The notes under the pieces were generated by a model. The model saw nothing but the letters and a program-made list of their open reading frames with translations, ran no database searches and was not told the origin of the DNA. From positions 129,749,332 to 129,813,331 of the forward strand of contig NC_085046.1 of assembly GCF_963662255.1 (NCBI RefSeq): a stretch of 64,000 nt of DNA. Direction: 5' to 3'. The stretch is from Cinclus cinclus. Its lineage: Eukaryota; Chordata; Aves; Passeriformes; Cinclidae. Positions within the stretch are counted from its first letter, which is position 1. Every line of letters starts with the position of its first letter. Below, one piece after another: positions 52,101 to 60,611 of the stretch. The position numbers and the translations under genes are program-made.

Positions 52101-55100
52101 AGCTGATGATTGCTAGCTATTAGACAACATTAGAATTGGCTAAGCTTGGAATTCCTGTAGGATTGGAATTCATTTTATCAGCATGGTTGATGTATAAAAA
52201 GTATTTGTGATTATTAATTTTTCAGTGGATGGAGAGAAATACTTTAAGGGATATTAAAAACTCTTTTTACAGTTCATGTGTAAAAGCACAGCAGACTGAC
52301 TATTCATGAAAAGTTAAAGAACTCGTGTTGGATTTTTTCAATTAAAGCTGTTTAATTTCTGTCTTAGTATGATACAATTAAACAAGAAATTTGCATCATT
52401 GTGTTCTCTTGAATGTTCTGGTTGAATTTTTGAGACTCTTACTTTATAAATGATCGGAGCAGTACAAACTGGTGACTATAACATAGGATCTGTACATCTG
52501 CATCCAGGGATGTAAACTTCACTATTTGATTTTCATAGTTGCAGGTCTTGCTTGGTGTGACACAGCTACAGCTATGATTTCTTAATAGCATCTTAAAGTT
52601 TGGGGTTTATTGCTGCAACACTGTGTTCCAATGCATTCTTTTTTGAAGCCTTTTGTAGTTTGGTGACTTGCTGTGGGATCTTCTGGTTTTTATATTTGAA
52701 TTGAAATGTCAAAGTGGTTTTTTTCCTGTTTTGCTGTCATTTTAATTACAATAAGGGCTACACACTAGAATAGTTATATTTTGTCTCTGTAGTGGGAACC
52801 TTCAAAATCAACTAGGTAATTGAAAAATATTACAACTACCTTTTATTTGGCAATTATTTTTGCAATAAGCTCCACTGAAATATGTACTGACTGTGCTCGC
52901 CAATATTTGCTATTCTATAAGTATACAGAGTGTTTTGAGCAGTTTATAGGAATGACTGGAGATGCTTTTTGTTTGATTTGTTTAGGGCTTGAGTTATCTA
53001 TTATTTGGTCCTATTTAACTTGCCTTTTTACCTGGCAACCAAATGCATATATGTGTCACTGTTTCAGATCTCTGTTGAATAGTCTAGTATCTTTTTAGGG
53101 TCTTGGTGATTTATAGCTTGGTCTTTCTTTGTATGTGCTGTGTTTTTAAGAATTAGTGCTATCTTTGCTTGTATGCAATTAAAAATTTTGGCACTAGATG
53201 GCAGTCATAGTATTACGGTCTCAATTTAAAATTCTTAAGAATTTTAATATTGGCTTAATTTTTCAATGCAGTCTTCTCAGCAGGTGCTAAGTATACTGCT
53301 TGAGATAACACCGTATAAGAGTTTTTACTTTTGTATTGCCTAAAAAACTTTTGGAAACTTGTTTTTGTTTCTCAAATAGTCTGAGGAGGCTCCTTCGCTT
53401 GCTGTTCCTACTGAGCCATCTGTAATCGTATCAGAGAGTAATTCTGACAAGATCACTTCCCAAGTGCCACAGATGCTGCAAGAGACAGATGTTTCTAGTC
53501 CCAATATTAAGCAAAACAGTGTGCCTCCTTCACAGAGTAAGTATCTTCTCAGTGCAGTTTGTCTGAAGTTAGGATGTACTTTTTCACCATGGAATGTGGT
53601 AGTCAGAATGCCTTGCCCTGGGGTTTAAAGTGCCATATCTGAGCATTGTATGTCTTATTTATACATCTTGCCATTTTTTCAACTTCCTTGAAGCTGAAAG
53701 CACCTTTATATATTTATTTTCACTGTGACGAAAAATTGGCTTCATATGCTTGGATGACTCAAAATGTTTGTTGGGCTTGTCCAGTCCTTAACAGACATTT
53801 GGATGTACTCATCACCATTGGGACTGGAGCTCTGTGCTGTGACTAAGGAGTTCCTGTTCCAAAGGGCTGTTTGCAGGTCTTCAGTAGAGAACAGATGGTT
53901 ACTGACATTGCAGCTGACAGAATATTTAGCTACCAGAAAATTGGGGGAAAATACAAATAATTCAATTTTCAGCCTACTGAGGTCTTTCGACTTCTCAGTT
54001 TAGCTCATTAGTATAGTTTTCCATATGCTTCCATGTAATCATAGAGGGAAAGAGTTGCTTATTTGGGAATAGAAAGGTGTTTGGGTGGGAGTGCTTTTGT
54101 AGTCTAACAGCACATAGATCAGGCTTAATTGCTGCAGGTATGTTGGTTTTTGAAAATGTACAGTGCCCAGGAATGTCAAATGAACCCTCTGTTGTACTTG
54201 GGCAAAAGTGTTCATACTCACAAGTATTTGAGTACTTGAGAAAAGTTCACAGTAAAACAGGAAATGTGGAATGGAAGTGAGGATGTGGAAGGTATTGCCT
54301 GGAGAAAAAAAAGTTGTTTTGATTCAGTTTCTTTAATAAAATTAATAAATACTGATGATCCATAATAAATTGTTGGCTAAATGTTGAAGTGCTAAATGAG
54401 TTTTTTAATGACCGCAAAAGAAACATGATGACTTAATAATTACAAAATCTCATTCAGCTGCATTAATTGGCTTCTTGGTTTTCAATGCATGAAACAATGG
54501 AATATTTCAAGTCAATATATCAACTTAAAACTTTTTATTCTGGTTCTAAAATATTAAATCTTTAGTCATTGATTCATGCCTCAGCAATTGAAAGCACATC
54601 TCTTTGGTTTAGTATGTACAATACTTTAATATTTTTTACCACTTTTGGCAGCCAGCATGTTTTAAGGCAGTCTTTTTTATTAAGAACATGGTGCTTATGT
54701 ATGGGATTATGGATGCCATGTAATCACATCTTTACGTAGTGCAATACTTCAAAAAATATTCTTCTGACATGTCACATATGTAGTGATTAAGAACAGTGTA
54801 ATCTGGTAAAAGTGAGCATTTAATGTCAATTGTGTACATGTACATTATTTCTAGTAGGCCAGAAAATAACAGTGACTCTACTGTAGGTAATACATTTGCA
54901 AAATGAATGATCTTTGTGTACCACTCCTAAGTATTTGTGAGATAAAAAAGTAGGATGAAATTGGCAAGCATTGTTTTAGATGCATTTCAAATGAAATTAT
55001 TTTCATTTGAAGCGGAGGAATAAAACTTCTAGTTGATTGATCTGAATCACTGTAATAATGCAGTGTGTATTATGGGATTTTAAAAGCCAATTCTACGTAA

Positions 55101-55213
55101 ATGTTCTCAATCCTAACACTATAAATATGTTATGTTTTTTAGCAAAGTCTGAAGAAAGCTGGGAATCTCCCAAACAAGTTAAAAAGAAGAAAAAAGCAAG
55201 AAGGGAAACGTGA
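24767..55213 (+). CDS. MTDH: MTDH (metadherin/LYRIC/AEG-1), 13 coding exons, 623 residues
   Basis: The spliced CDS joins 24767-25171, 31002-31106, 34958-35039, 35463-35642, 37030-37098, 39536-39787, 42395-42481, 44285-44383, 46408-46532, 47086-47205, 49564-49683, 53380-53536 and 55143-55213. Every intron is GT-AG, and the lengths sum to 1872 nt in one frame. MTDH is a single-pass, lysine-rich scaffold protein of ER, perinuclear and nuclear sites. It binds SND1 (staphylococcal nuclease domain RISC component) and is linked to NF-kB signalling. Visible here: a hydrophobic segment at residues 50-72, lysine tracts near 172-178 and 488-498, the SND1-binding tryptophans W438 and W445, and a basic C-terminus ending ARRET. 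Human canonical MTDH is 582 residues; most of the difference is the 29-codon exon 7. Low-complexity and lysine/serine-rich composition is normal for the family. The identification rests on colinear recall of the mammalian protein and is very secure. Confidence 0.97.
25172..31001 (+). other. MTDH: MTDH intron 1
   Basis: 5.8 kb. The first 300 bp is still CpG-island sequence; the rest is AT-rich. It contains a perfect 16-bp-arm hairpin at 30665-30702. I see no transposon in it. Confidence 0.85.
30665..30702 (+). repeat. Perfect inverted repeat, 16-bp arms, 6-nt loop
   Basis: CTGTAGCTGTTCTGAA at 30665-30680 and its exact reverse complement at 30687-30702 surround TTAGTT. It lies in MTDH intron 1, so the transcript can form the stem. 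The pairing does not extend outwards, so it is shorter than a typical miRNA precursor. Confidence 0.9.
31002..31106 (+). CDS. MTDH: MTDH exon 2 (residues 136-170)
   Basis: This 105-nt exon is phase 0 on both sides, with acceptor TTTACACAG and donor GTTAGT. It encodes PNGRSFLDVSEDEV and ends in DTEKKNEK, matching the mammalian stretch that begins PNGR and ends DKKNEK. It follows a 5.8-kb intron 1. Because both ends are phase 0, skipping would not shift the frame. Confidence 0.94.
31107..34957 (+). other. MTDH: MTDH intron 2
   Basis: 3.85 kb, AT-rich. It contains a CR1 3' fragment at 31922-32116 and short T-tracts. No other gene or RNA is recognised. Confidence 0.85.
31922..32116 (+). mobile_element. 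CR1 LINE 3' end in MTDH intron 2
   Basis: It runs from the CTGTGAGGATGGTGAAGCAC segment through ATCCCTGGAAGTATTCAAGG, GGATGGGGCTCTGAGCAACC and TAGATGATCTTTAAGGTCCC to TTCCAACCCAAGCCATTCCA. This is the standard CR1 3' UTR order, and it ends in a degenerate ATTCTRTG-type tail. It is 5'-truncated, as most CR1 copies are. Confidence 0.92.
34958..35039 (+). CDS. MTDH: MTDH exon 3: lysine-rich nuclear-targeting tract (residues 171-198)
   Basis: An 82-nt exon with acceptor TTTTGTTTTAG and donor GTACTG. It starts TKKKKKSKGDSK and ends RLDGKEVDEG, with the final Gly codon split. The KKKKKSK tract corresponds to a basic segment of mammalian MTDH described as a nuclear or nucleolar localisation signal. 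The match to the mammalian HDGKEVDEG stretch fixes the frame. Confidence 0.95.
35463..35642 (+). CDS. MTDH: MTDH exon 4 (residues 198-258)
   Basis: A 180-nt exon, phase 1 to phase 1, with donor GTATGA. It encodes AWETKISNREKRQQRKRDKV, near-identical to mammals, then a Ser/Thr-rich stretch with GIENTVTV and a closing LRKNKG. The REKRQQRKRDK segment is strongly basic. It is only 423 bp from exon 3, the shortest intron in the gene. Confidence 0.96.
35643..37029 (+). other. MTDH: MTDH intron 4
   Basis: 1.4 kb. No transposon is recognised. An open frame at 35682-35906 starts just after exon 4 but has no splice support or known domain. Confidence 0.8.
37030..37098 (+). CDS. MTDH: MTDH exon 5 (residues 258-281)
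   Basis: A 69-nt microexon-like segment between TTAATCAG and GTAAAA, phase 1-1. It encodes GDALLNAQINSSKPPKGESS, corresponding to the mammalian GDSHLNVQVSNFKSGKGDS region but poorly conserved. It is too short for simple ORF detection. It is placed by the splice sites, by the phase and by the alignment to the mammalian residues between KKNKG and VSSGLNE. Confidence 0.9.
37099..39535 (+). other. MTDH: MTDH intron 5
   Basis: 2.4 kb, AT-rich, with a small CR1 tail at about 38091-38152. The 88-codon frame at 39154-39420 has no visible exon boundaries and is judged chance. Confidence 0.8.
38091..38152 (+). mobile_element. CR1 3' tail remnant in intron 5
   Basis: GGTGGGACTAGGTGACTTTG, then AGATCCTTTTCAATC and TTCTGTGATTCAGTG follow the last 60 bases of CR1 with substitutions. 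A very short remnant. Confidence 0.6.
39536..39787 (+). CDS. MTDH: MTDH exon 6 (residues 281-365)
   Basis: A 252-nt exon, the longest internal one, phase 1-1, with donor GTAAGC. It encodes SPGLSESHTVNGGSWNEKSV, then GEEKW, AGKRKTE and QDTGDANGNGKDWG, all conserved in mammals, and ends RSLFTPI before a split codon. In mammals the region holds a nuclear-targeting basic motif (AGKRK), conserved here at about residues 322-326. The segment VSLVGRPWKER after KDWG is a few residues longer than I recall in mammals. Confidence 0.96.
40459..41030 (-). mobile_element. Avian ERV solo LTR, antisense to MTDH
   Basis: On the minus strand: GGATTTGTG near the 5' end, a TATATAAAG box (plus-strand CTTTATATA at 40781-40789), a CTATTAAACTGAC poly(A)-type signal (plus strand near 40598) and a 3' end GGCTGGGGCTAAGACTCAGC. 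I recognise the order of motifs as a widespread avian ERVL-like LTR. Exact ends are unclear. TG...CA ends at 40459 and 41019 are flanked by TAGTCTGCAG on both sides, while ends at 40473 and 41028 fit the family consensus better. No internal viral genes are present. Confidence 0.8.
41325..41900 (+). mobile_element. Degraded CR1 ORF2 fragment in intron 6
   Basis: Pieces such as CTTTCAACACTGTC (KAFNTV), CTTATAAGTGACTTGGAGGA (ISDLEE) and a GGATCTTGGTGG-type region keep the CR1 order across the reverse transcriptase core. Many stops and indels are present; the conserved aspartate box is lost. Dead copy. Confidence 0.7.
42395..42481 (+). CDS. MTDH: MTDH exon 7: extra in-frame exon (residues 365-394)
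   Basis: An 87-nt segment between a strong acceptor (CTTCCTCCGCAG) and donor GTATGT, phase 1-1 and open throughout. It encodes AAWNVDARINTSEQNSTSFS followed by a Gly/Pro/Ser stretch ending GVS. I do not recall it in the mammalian canonical 582-residue protein, where the codons of exons 6 and 8 are directly joined as IG-ST. Here, skipping exon 7 restores IG-SN. It is probably a cassette exon. The strong splice sites and coding character support its reality, but its inclusion level is unknown. Confidence 0.82.
42482..44284 (+). other. MTDH: MTDH intron 7
   Basis: 1.8 kb, AT-rich, with a CR1-tail-derived inverted repeat at 42687-42784. Nothing else recognised. Confidence 0.8.
42687..42784 (+). 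mobile_element. CR1 tail with inverted termini
   Basis: AATCACAGAAT at 42687-42697 is the exact reverse complement of ATTCTGTGATT at 42774-42784. The interior GGTTGGAACTAGAG to GAGGTGATCTTTAAGGT resembles CR1 3' sequence. Either an inverted partial CR1 or two overlapping insertions would produce this. Confidence 0.65.
44285..44383 (+). CDS. MTDH: MTDH exon 8 (residues 394-427)
   Basis: A 99-nt exon after TTCCCTTTCAG with donor GTATGT, phase 1-1. It encodes SNSESVSQAGTSDFQWDLSH and ends VDDEWSGL before a split Asn codon. It matches the mammalian STAEPVSQSTTSDYQWD segment and DDEWSGLN, leading into the SND1-binding motif. Confidence 0.95.
44384..46407 (+). other. MTDH: MTDH intron 8
   Basis: 2.0 kb of AT-rich sequence. 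I recognise no transposon, RNA gene or extra exon in it. Confidence 0.75.
46408..46532 (+). CDS. MTDH: MTDH exon 9: SND1-binding motif (residues 427-468)
   Basis: A 125-nt exon with acceptor CTTTGTAG and donor GTAAAA, entering in phase 1 and leaving in phase 0. It encodes GLSSADPSSDWNAPAEEWGN followed by WVDEEK, almost identical to mammals. In the known human SND1-MTDH complex, two tryptophans seven residues apart insert into SND1 pockets; the equivalents here are W438 and W445. Conservation implies that the SND1 interaction is retained. The end, VPQREVRSDTQK, is less conserved. Confidence 0.97.
46533..47085 (+). other. MTDH: MTDH intron 9
   Basis: 553 bp, nothing recognised. It ends in a weak pyrimidine tract before exon 10. 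Confidence 0.8.
47086..47205 (+). CDS. MTDH: MTDH exon 10: polylysine tract (residues 469-508)
   Basis: A 120-nt phase 0-0 exon encoding ISDNEREKAEPILQ, then GKSKKKKKKKKKQGEE and NSPAQ. The lysine tract at residues 488-498 aligns with the mammalian one. The acceptor (CATATGAAG) has a weak pyrimidine tract. An AG seven bases further in would shift the frame and can be excluded. Donor GTAAAA. Confidence 0.95.
47206..49563 (+). other. MTDH: MTDH intron 10
   Basis: 2.4 kb, AT-rich, no recognised element. It ends in a strong pyrimidine tract. Confidence 0.8.
49564..49683 (+). CDS. MTDH: MTDH exon 11 (residues 509-548)
   Basis: A 120-nt phase 0-0 exon after a strong pyrimidine tract (CCCTTTTTGTAG), donor GTAGGG. 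It encodes DAEELDREAGEQFQADTSKV followed by QERAFSLKTISTSEPAK. This aligns with mammalian DTEELEKEIRED and KAFSLKTISTSDPAE. It is mostly acidic, then Ser/Thr-rich. Confidence 0.96.
49684..53379 (+). other. MTDH: MTDH intron 11
   Basis: 3.7 kb, AT-rich. The only distinct signal is a CTCF-like word at 53191-53205. No transposon recognised. Confidence 0.8.
53191..53205 (+). promoter_or_regulatory. CTCF-like motif in intron 11
   Basis: GCACTAGATGGCAGT matches the CTCF core consensus on the plus strand with one mismatch. It points in the opposite direction to the motifs at 8181 and 22713. Binding is not shown. Confidence 0.35.
53380..53536 (+). CDS. MTDH: MTDH exon 12 (residues 549-601)
   Basis: A 157-nt exon, phase 0 to phase 1, with acceptor TTTCTCAAATAG and donor GTAAGT. 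It encodes SEEAPSLAVPTEPSVIVSES, then SQVPQMLQETD and KQNSVPPSQ, matching the mammalian TEPSVILSKSDSDK, SQVPPILQETD and KQNSVPPSQT segments. Confidence 0.96.
53537..55142 (+). other. MTDH: MTDH intron 12
   Basis: 1.6 kb, AT-rich. Nothing recognised. Confidence 0.8.
55143..55213 (+). CDS. MTDH: MTDH exon 13: basic C-terminus and stop (residues 601-623)
   Basis: The last coding exon, 71 nt, after ATGTTTTTTAG. It encodes KSEESWESPKQVKKKKKARR plus ET and TGA. The C-terminal KKKKKARRET is the most conserved end of the family and resembles a nuclear localisation signal. Its exact match to the mammalian C-terminus fixes the stop codon. Confidence 0.97.
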
Positions 55214-55814
55214 ACTTCCTGAGATGGACATGTGTTGCTGAATATTGTCATGAAGATTATGCTGTTTATGCAATAATTTGTGAACATGTACAGAATTTTA
55301 TATAAATTTCAAACAATTTTTAAAAACAGAACTGCTGTGAACACAAACATCTTTAAAAAGGAATCAAATGAAAGTAACTTTATGATATAGCAAACAGAAC
55401 ATGCTACATTTGAAAGACATTCTGAAGAGTCTGTTTTTCCAACTTTTGGAGAGAGATCTTAAGTTAAAAAAAACTGGTTTTACAACACAGTGCCCTGTTT
55501 ACAACAGATTATACTCTCATCTACAGCTGCGGATAAAAGATTAATTTCAAGGAAAGGTTTTCTGTAAAAATAATCGTCTGTACAATAGTGGGTGTTTCTT
55601 GCATCTCTTATGAGTGATGCATTAGAAGCACAGAATGTCAACCATTTGAATTTGTTTCATGCCTAAATCAAAGTGCTTTGATTAAATACATAATCTGCCA
55701 TATCTTTACAGTAAGTTGGTTAGCGAATCTGCTAGCTATTGCAGGAATCACAAGTGCAAATCATTAACCATTTGTACAGTCAGACCTTCATGGTTTATTA
55801 TATGAAGTTAACAC

Positions 55815-55820
55815 AATAAA
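55815..55820 (+). promoter_or_regulatory. MTDH: Proximal poly(A) signal AATAAA
   Basis: A canonical hexamer 602 bases after the MTDH stop, followed by a T/G-rich stretch. It is a candidate for a short 3' UTR of about 620 nt. Confidence 0.5.
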
Positions 55821-56360
55821 ACTGCTTTGGGTTAAAAGTTTGAGAATGTGATTTGAAACTTGAGTATGGTTCATGAAGTTATTTTTTATAATGTCTATTA
55901 CCTTACTTGAATTATTGAAGATAACAGTATATTTTTAGGAATGCAGTAATGTGCATAAAATTGGTTATCTTTATCATTCCCTACAGTTCTTGGTTGATTC
56001 AGAATCCCACCTAAAAATCTACTCTTTCAACTTATAAACTCATGAAATTAACTGAAATCAAACTTTTCCTTCTCCTAACCCTCATTGAATTACCATACCA
56101 AATTCTGTTGTCTGTATTACTAAAACTCTAAACAAAGCAAAGTGAATTTTTCATTCACAAATTATTTGGATTTCAAGATCTGTTGGAGAACTGGAGTAGC
56201 TTCAGACAGCTTTAATTGACATTGTCAAAAACCGTTATCAGGAACACATTTTTTTACTGCCTTAACCTGTAGTACGTAGAATGTGTCTAGACTTCTGGAC
56301 AGGAGTTAGCATTTTTATATTAAGAAAAAATAAAAAATTATGCAAGTAAAGCAGTTGTAA

Positions 56361-56366
56361 AATAAA
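56361..56366 (+). promoter_or_regulatory. MTDH: Distal poly(A) signal AATAAA
   Basis: A canonical hexamer backed by another AATAAA at 56329 and followed by a GT-rich downstream element near 56411. It would give a 3' UTR of about 1.17 kb. Confidence 0.55.
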
Positions 56367-56385
56367 GACCATTTCCCGCTTGAAA

Positions 56386-59019
56386 CTGTTAATTAAAATG
56401 GCATTGCAAATGTGTTGTCATTTTCAGGCACTGTAATGATGTGGTATGGAGATGTGTTTGTGTCTGTAAGGTACATGCTCAGCCATGTACACTGTAAATA
56501 GCCTTTACAAAAATTGGTTTGCTAAGGATGGTATTTAGCATCACCTGATAAGTTCAGTTAAAGAGTCAGGATTCTTTTCAAATTATTGACTTCTGGTTTT
56601 GTGGCACAAACAGAATTGTTAACAGCTGTAACACGTGGTACTGATCAACAATCTTGCACTCTTACTGTACTCAACTGCGGTTCGACAGTATTGCAAGGCA
56701 AGAGCAGAATAATACAAGTTGGGTTTAATTATACTAAAAATGCACCTGCTAAATGGAGAGCTTTCCTAGTAAATGGATACTAACTTGCACAGGTATGAAC
56801 TCCTGTATATCAGGAACATGACACTCTAAATTGATCTGTTAAAATAAATTGAGCATACTGATGGTATTGATTTATTTACTGGGAGGGAATAATGTTTGAG
56901 TGACATTTGTCATGATTCATGTAAAATAAATTTAGAACTGAAATACAGCTTTTCAGGAGTATCTTAAGGAAAACATAAAAACAGGATATTACAAAATCAT
57001 GCAGAGTCCTTTGCTCATAAATAATATAATTTTACTTGTCTTCATAGTAAAGGTTAAAAGATACCCTTTGAATTCAGGTTTTTAATGTATGTCTGAAATA
57101 TGTTTCCAATCTGTGTGTTATGCTACAAGCCTCTTTCATGGAAAATACAAAGAGTTTATGTAATGAAAGAGACTGCCCCCAAGGACTTTAACTGCATAAA
57201 TTCTTCTTCTTTTTTTTTTTTTTTTTCCCTCTTGAAAAGAAAATTGGTGATGTTTCTGGGTTAGTCAAATGGCTTGTCATTCTGGAAAAAATCAAACTAG
57301 CTAAAACATAGGAATCCTGCTAACTAACAGCTACTGCTAAGCAGGGTCATATAAATACCTAGCCTTCTTTTCAATATGTTACCTATTTAGCAGCACCTCT
57401 TACTGTTTTCTTAATGTTCAGTTTCAATGTCTTAGAAAGCAAAACGTGCTTTATTTGACATTCTTTGAAGAGGTAGTAACTATCATATTGTCTATAAATA
57501 GAAACTTGAGTATCTGTGTACTGTCATGTTTCTATGATTCAAGCAGTGGTTAGTCTTAATGATACACTGAATCCAGACTTTGGTACTTGGATAAAGCAAA
57601 AAACACCATTTTAAAGAAACTTAATTTTTTTTTTCTTTTTTTCTTCGGGTGGTTTTTTTTCTGTTGCTGAATGCATGGAATGGTTTCATAAATCCAATAT
57701 GTTGTTTTTTCTAAATACTTCAGAATTATTTGTATGTGTAATTTAAACTTGTGATGATGTGTAATTGGATAGTCATGGCATATTTTTATTTCTTTTGTGG
57801 GGAGGGAAAGGTGTACAGAATTCGTATGTGCTTGTTACAAAGGTAACTGTGCATTGGTTTGGAGGGGGGTGAAAACTGTATTTCTGATGCCCTTTTAGAA
57901 GTCTAAAGAAAAAGTGCAAGTGAAGAGCACTACTTTAATATTTACTAAGAAAGAATGTACATATTAAAAGCATTTCAAAATTTATAGAAATATTGCTAGT
58001 ACTGTTGTGTTGTAACTGAATTGTATCTAATTTGAAGCCACTCTATTAATAGTTACTAGCCATGGGATTTTCCTGTGAATAAGGCTTTTGAAAAGTGCAG
58101 ACGTCAGAAGTGCATGGTTTAAGCAGACTTTCATATATTAGTTGTTGTGCCTTTAACTCAACTAGGTTGCCTGTCAGGATTTCAGCTTGCAGGTCAAATT
58201 GCTGGTCTCTCACAGACTTGTACCTGTGAGTCTCCTCCTGGTGACCACTGAGTCAAAATGAGCAGTTCTGTTTTCTCAGGCCAGCACTAAAAGATTTCTT
58301 CATTTTTCTGCTGTAACTGGAAGGGGAAAAAAAAAAAAAAAAAAAAAAACAAAAACCTGAAAATCTTAATTGCTTCTTTAAATACTCAGCTAAAAATATT
58401 TTGATATTAAAATTCTGAGTGAATTACTTCATTTAAGAGCAAAGAGCATCAGCCAAATGAATATGGGAGGAAGGGCTGCGTGACTGATAGTTCTTAACTT
58501 GAAAGTAATGTGGCAACACAATGGATTTTGCTCACTGCAGGACTAACAACTGCTCTTAGTTTGGGTGGGTGTTGGGAGCAAGGTGGGATGATTTGTTCCT
58601 TCATGGGTGGGGGGGTGGGAATTATTGTGGCCTGTGTTCTGTATCATGTAATCTTGGTTGAATTACTAAAATTGTCTGTTTTCCATAGTGGGTACCGTCA
58701 GTTGAGGAAACTATTGAACTTCTGCTTTTTGAATTTATGGCTATTTGTACCAAGCTGAAGGTTTCTGGTTCAGTGAATATTGGGTTTTTAACTGAAACTG
58801 TGATGTTTTGGTGTATTTTGAAAAGTGTGTTTGAAACTCTTCACATGAAACTCATGTTAAATACTCTAAAAAAAAAAAAAACATGTTTAGGAACATCTGC
58901 AGCTATAAACAAACGTATTTTCTGTCTTATTTGTAGCATTAAGTGCTGTAGTGGTTCTAATGCTAACTAAATGCCAGTACACCCACTAGAATTTTCTGCT
59001 GCAAGATAAGGATTAGGAA
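56386..59019. other. Downstream of MTDH, possible extended 3' UTR
   Basis: AT-rich sequence with more AATAAA words near 56843 and 56925, a T17 tract at 57210-57226, an A23 tract at 58327-58349 and an A-tract near 58869. It could be transcribed in long 3' UTR forms. No coding exon seen. Confidence 0.4.
58327..58349 (+). repeat. A23 homopolymer
   Basis: Uninterrupted run of A. No retroposed gene body is recognised upstream of it, so it is not called a processed pseudogene. Confidence 0.9.
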
Positions 59020-60270
59020 GGCTCAAACTTTAATGGCTATAAAGCAAAACGTTATTAACAGAATTACTAATAAAAATAAGAAAATCAGAATAAACCTTCA
59101 GAACACTTTTCCTCTCCCCACACCCTCTTTTCTTTCCCACTGACGACACAGAGAGACAAAACCTGGGACTTTCAGTTAGTTTACCACCTCTAAAATAGTC
59201 TTTCTTCAGTTCTCTTAGGGAGAGGAGTCTCTCTTGCCATGCCATGGAGACTTCACAAGAAACAGTTCTCTTGTGGCCTTAATGCCACAGTGAATCAGCA
59301 GCCACCGGCAAGTCTGCAATCGTGAAGTCTCTCCCATGTTTTCATAGTTTTTTTCTCATAAATACCCCCATGGCTCATTTCAGCTTATTGGGGTATAATT
59401 TTAAGGACGAGCTGTTCTAGTATAGAAACAACAACTCTTTTATCTCTGGGAACGGAGGTTTTCTCCTTCCATCTCTGGGTCAAGGTTTCTCATCTCTTAT
59501 CTCTCTCTATTCAAGCTTCTCATTGGATCACAGCTACAGCAACGTCTGTTTATTTCAACACTGGTGCCACTGATCACAGCTGTGGTTAGAGCGCATTCTG
59601 AGTTACAGGGAAAAAGAAAAAAGTGATATATCAATTTTATCTTCACCGTAGCCTCACAAAAGAATTTCAGCCTTAATCTCCTCCCATCTAGACTTTGACT
59701 CATTTACTGATCTCGCTGTCTCCGTGTTTTCTTTACGTGTCTTCACCCTTACCGTTTTCCTGCTGTTCGTAGGTTCGTTTGTTCTCAAGCTTTATCAGCT
59801 GAAGCAGTTTCTGTAGAGTTCTGCAGGCTGGGAGGTTGATCTCGTCCAGGCTCTGCGTCAGGGACATCCCTCGCCTTGCCTCTGTCGGTCACCTGGTCCC
59901 CACCAACACCTGCGAGTCGCGCTGGCTGCCGGTGCCACCCTGCGCCTTCCCTTCAGGTGGGATGCCCAAAAAAGAGAAAAGCTGCTGCCAGTGCTTTTGT
60001 CTTTCTGTCCGCAGCATAGCTGGCTAAAAACGGCTAAGAAAGCAAAGGTGACTGCGAGCCGTGCCGAGACAGCCGCAGGGGAGGGCGCTCCCGGCGCTGG
60101 TCCCGGCCGCGTGGTTGCTCCCAGAGCTGGAATGGACCCCAGCGGCACCACAGCAACAAAAAGGACCAGCGAGCTCCCCAAGAAGGGACCAGTGCTGCAG
60201 CAGAGCCTGGCACGGCCAGCGCCCTGTTCGAAGGCCAGAAGCAAGAGAGCTTTTCCCGGGTTTTGTTAGT
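59020..60270 (-). mobile_element. Probable ERV-derived (LTR-like) segment with GC-rich end, minus strand
   Basis: The stretch with TTATTAACAGAATTACTAAT, AAACCTGGGACTTTCAG, CCATGGAGACTTCACAAG and CTCATTGGATCACAGCTACA reads like an avian ERV LTR in antisense orientation, from general familiarity only. From about 59830 the GC and CpG content rises well above the flanks. No TG...CA ends or target duplication were found and no viral gene is recognised. It could instead be a small CpG island of an unannotated transcript. Confidence 0.35.
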
Positions 60271-60611
60271 TTTAAAATGTCATTTCACAGAGGCGTGTTC
60301 AGCTCTTTTAAGTGGTTTAACTGGGTGTCACCATGCAAAACTAGCCAGCTGCTTGGTTCTGCCAGGTCCCCACAGGGAACCAGCCCCCCAGCCTGAGGAC
60401 TCCCTCCCCAGCTAAAATCCAATCTGTTGGACCGTGACAAGTGCTCCCTTAACCTGGCTCAGTATTTTTAATTCAGTCCATGGCAGGGGATAAGTCATGG
60501 ATCACTCAGAGCCAGATTGCCACAATGAAGTCAAAACTGTCTAGTATGAAGTGATTCTCTGTTTCCTTGCACATAGCAAGTCCGGTATTAACAGTATTTC
60601 CGTTTAGCTGT

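Larger units (their letters stand above)
55214..56385 (+). other. MTDH: MTDH 3' UTR with candidate poly(A) sites
   Basis: AT-rich sequence after the stop codon. AATAAA hexamers occur at 55815-55820, 56329-56334 and 56361-56366. The last is followed about 45 bases later by a GT-rich stretch (ATGTGTTGTC), making cleavage near 56385 likely. The first has a weaker GT-rich element downstream. Further AATAAA copies near 56843 and 56925 allow longer forms. The end is an estimate. Confidence 0.6.

Noticed and set aside
58327..58349. A23 tract as the tail of a processed pseudogene
   Set aside because: No gene-like sequence or target duplication is seen upstream, and processed pseudogenes are rare in birds.
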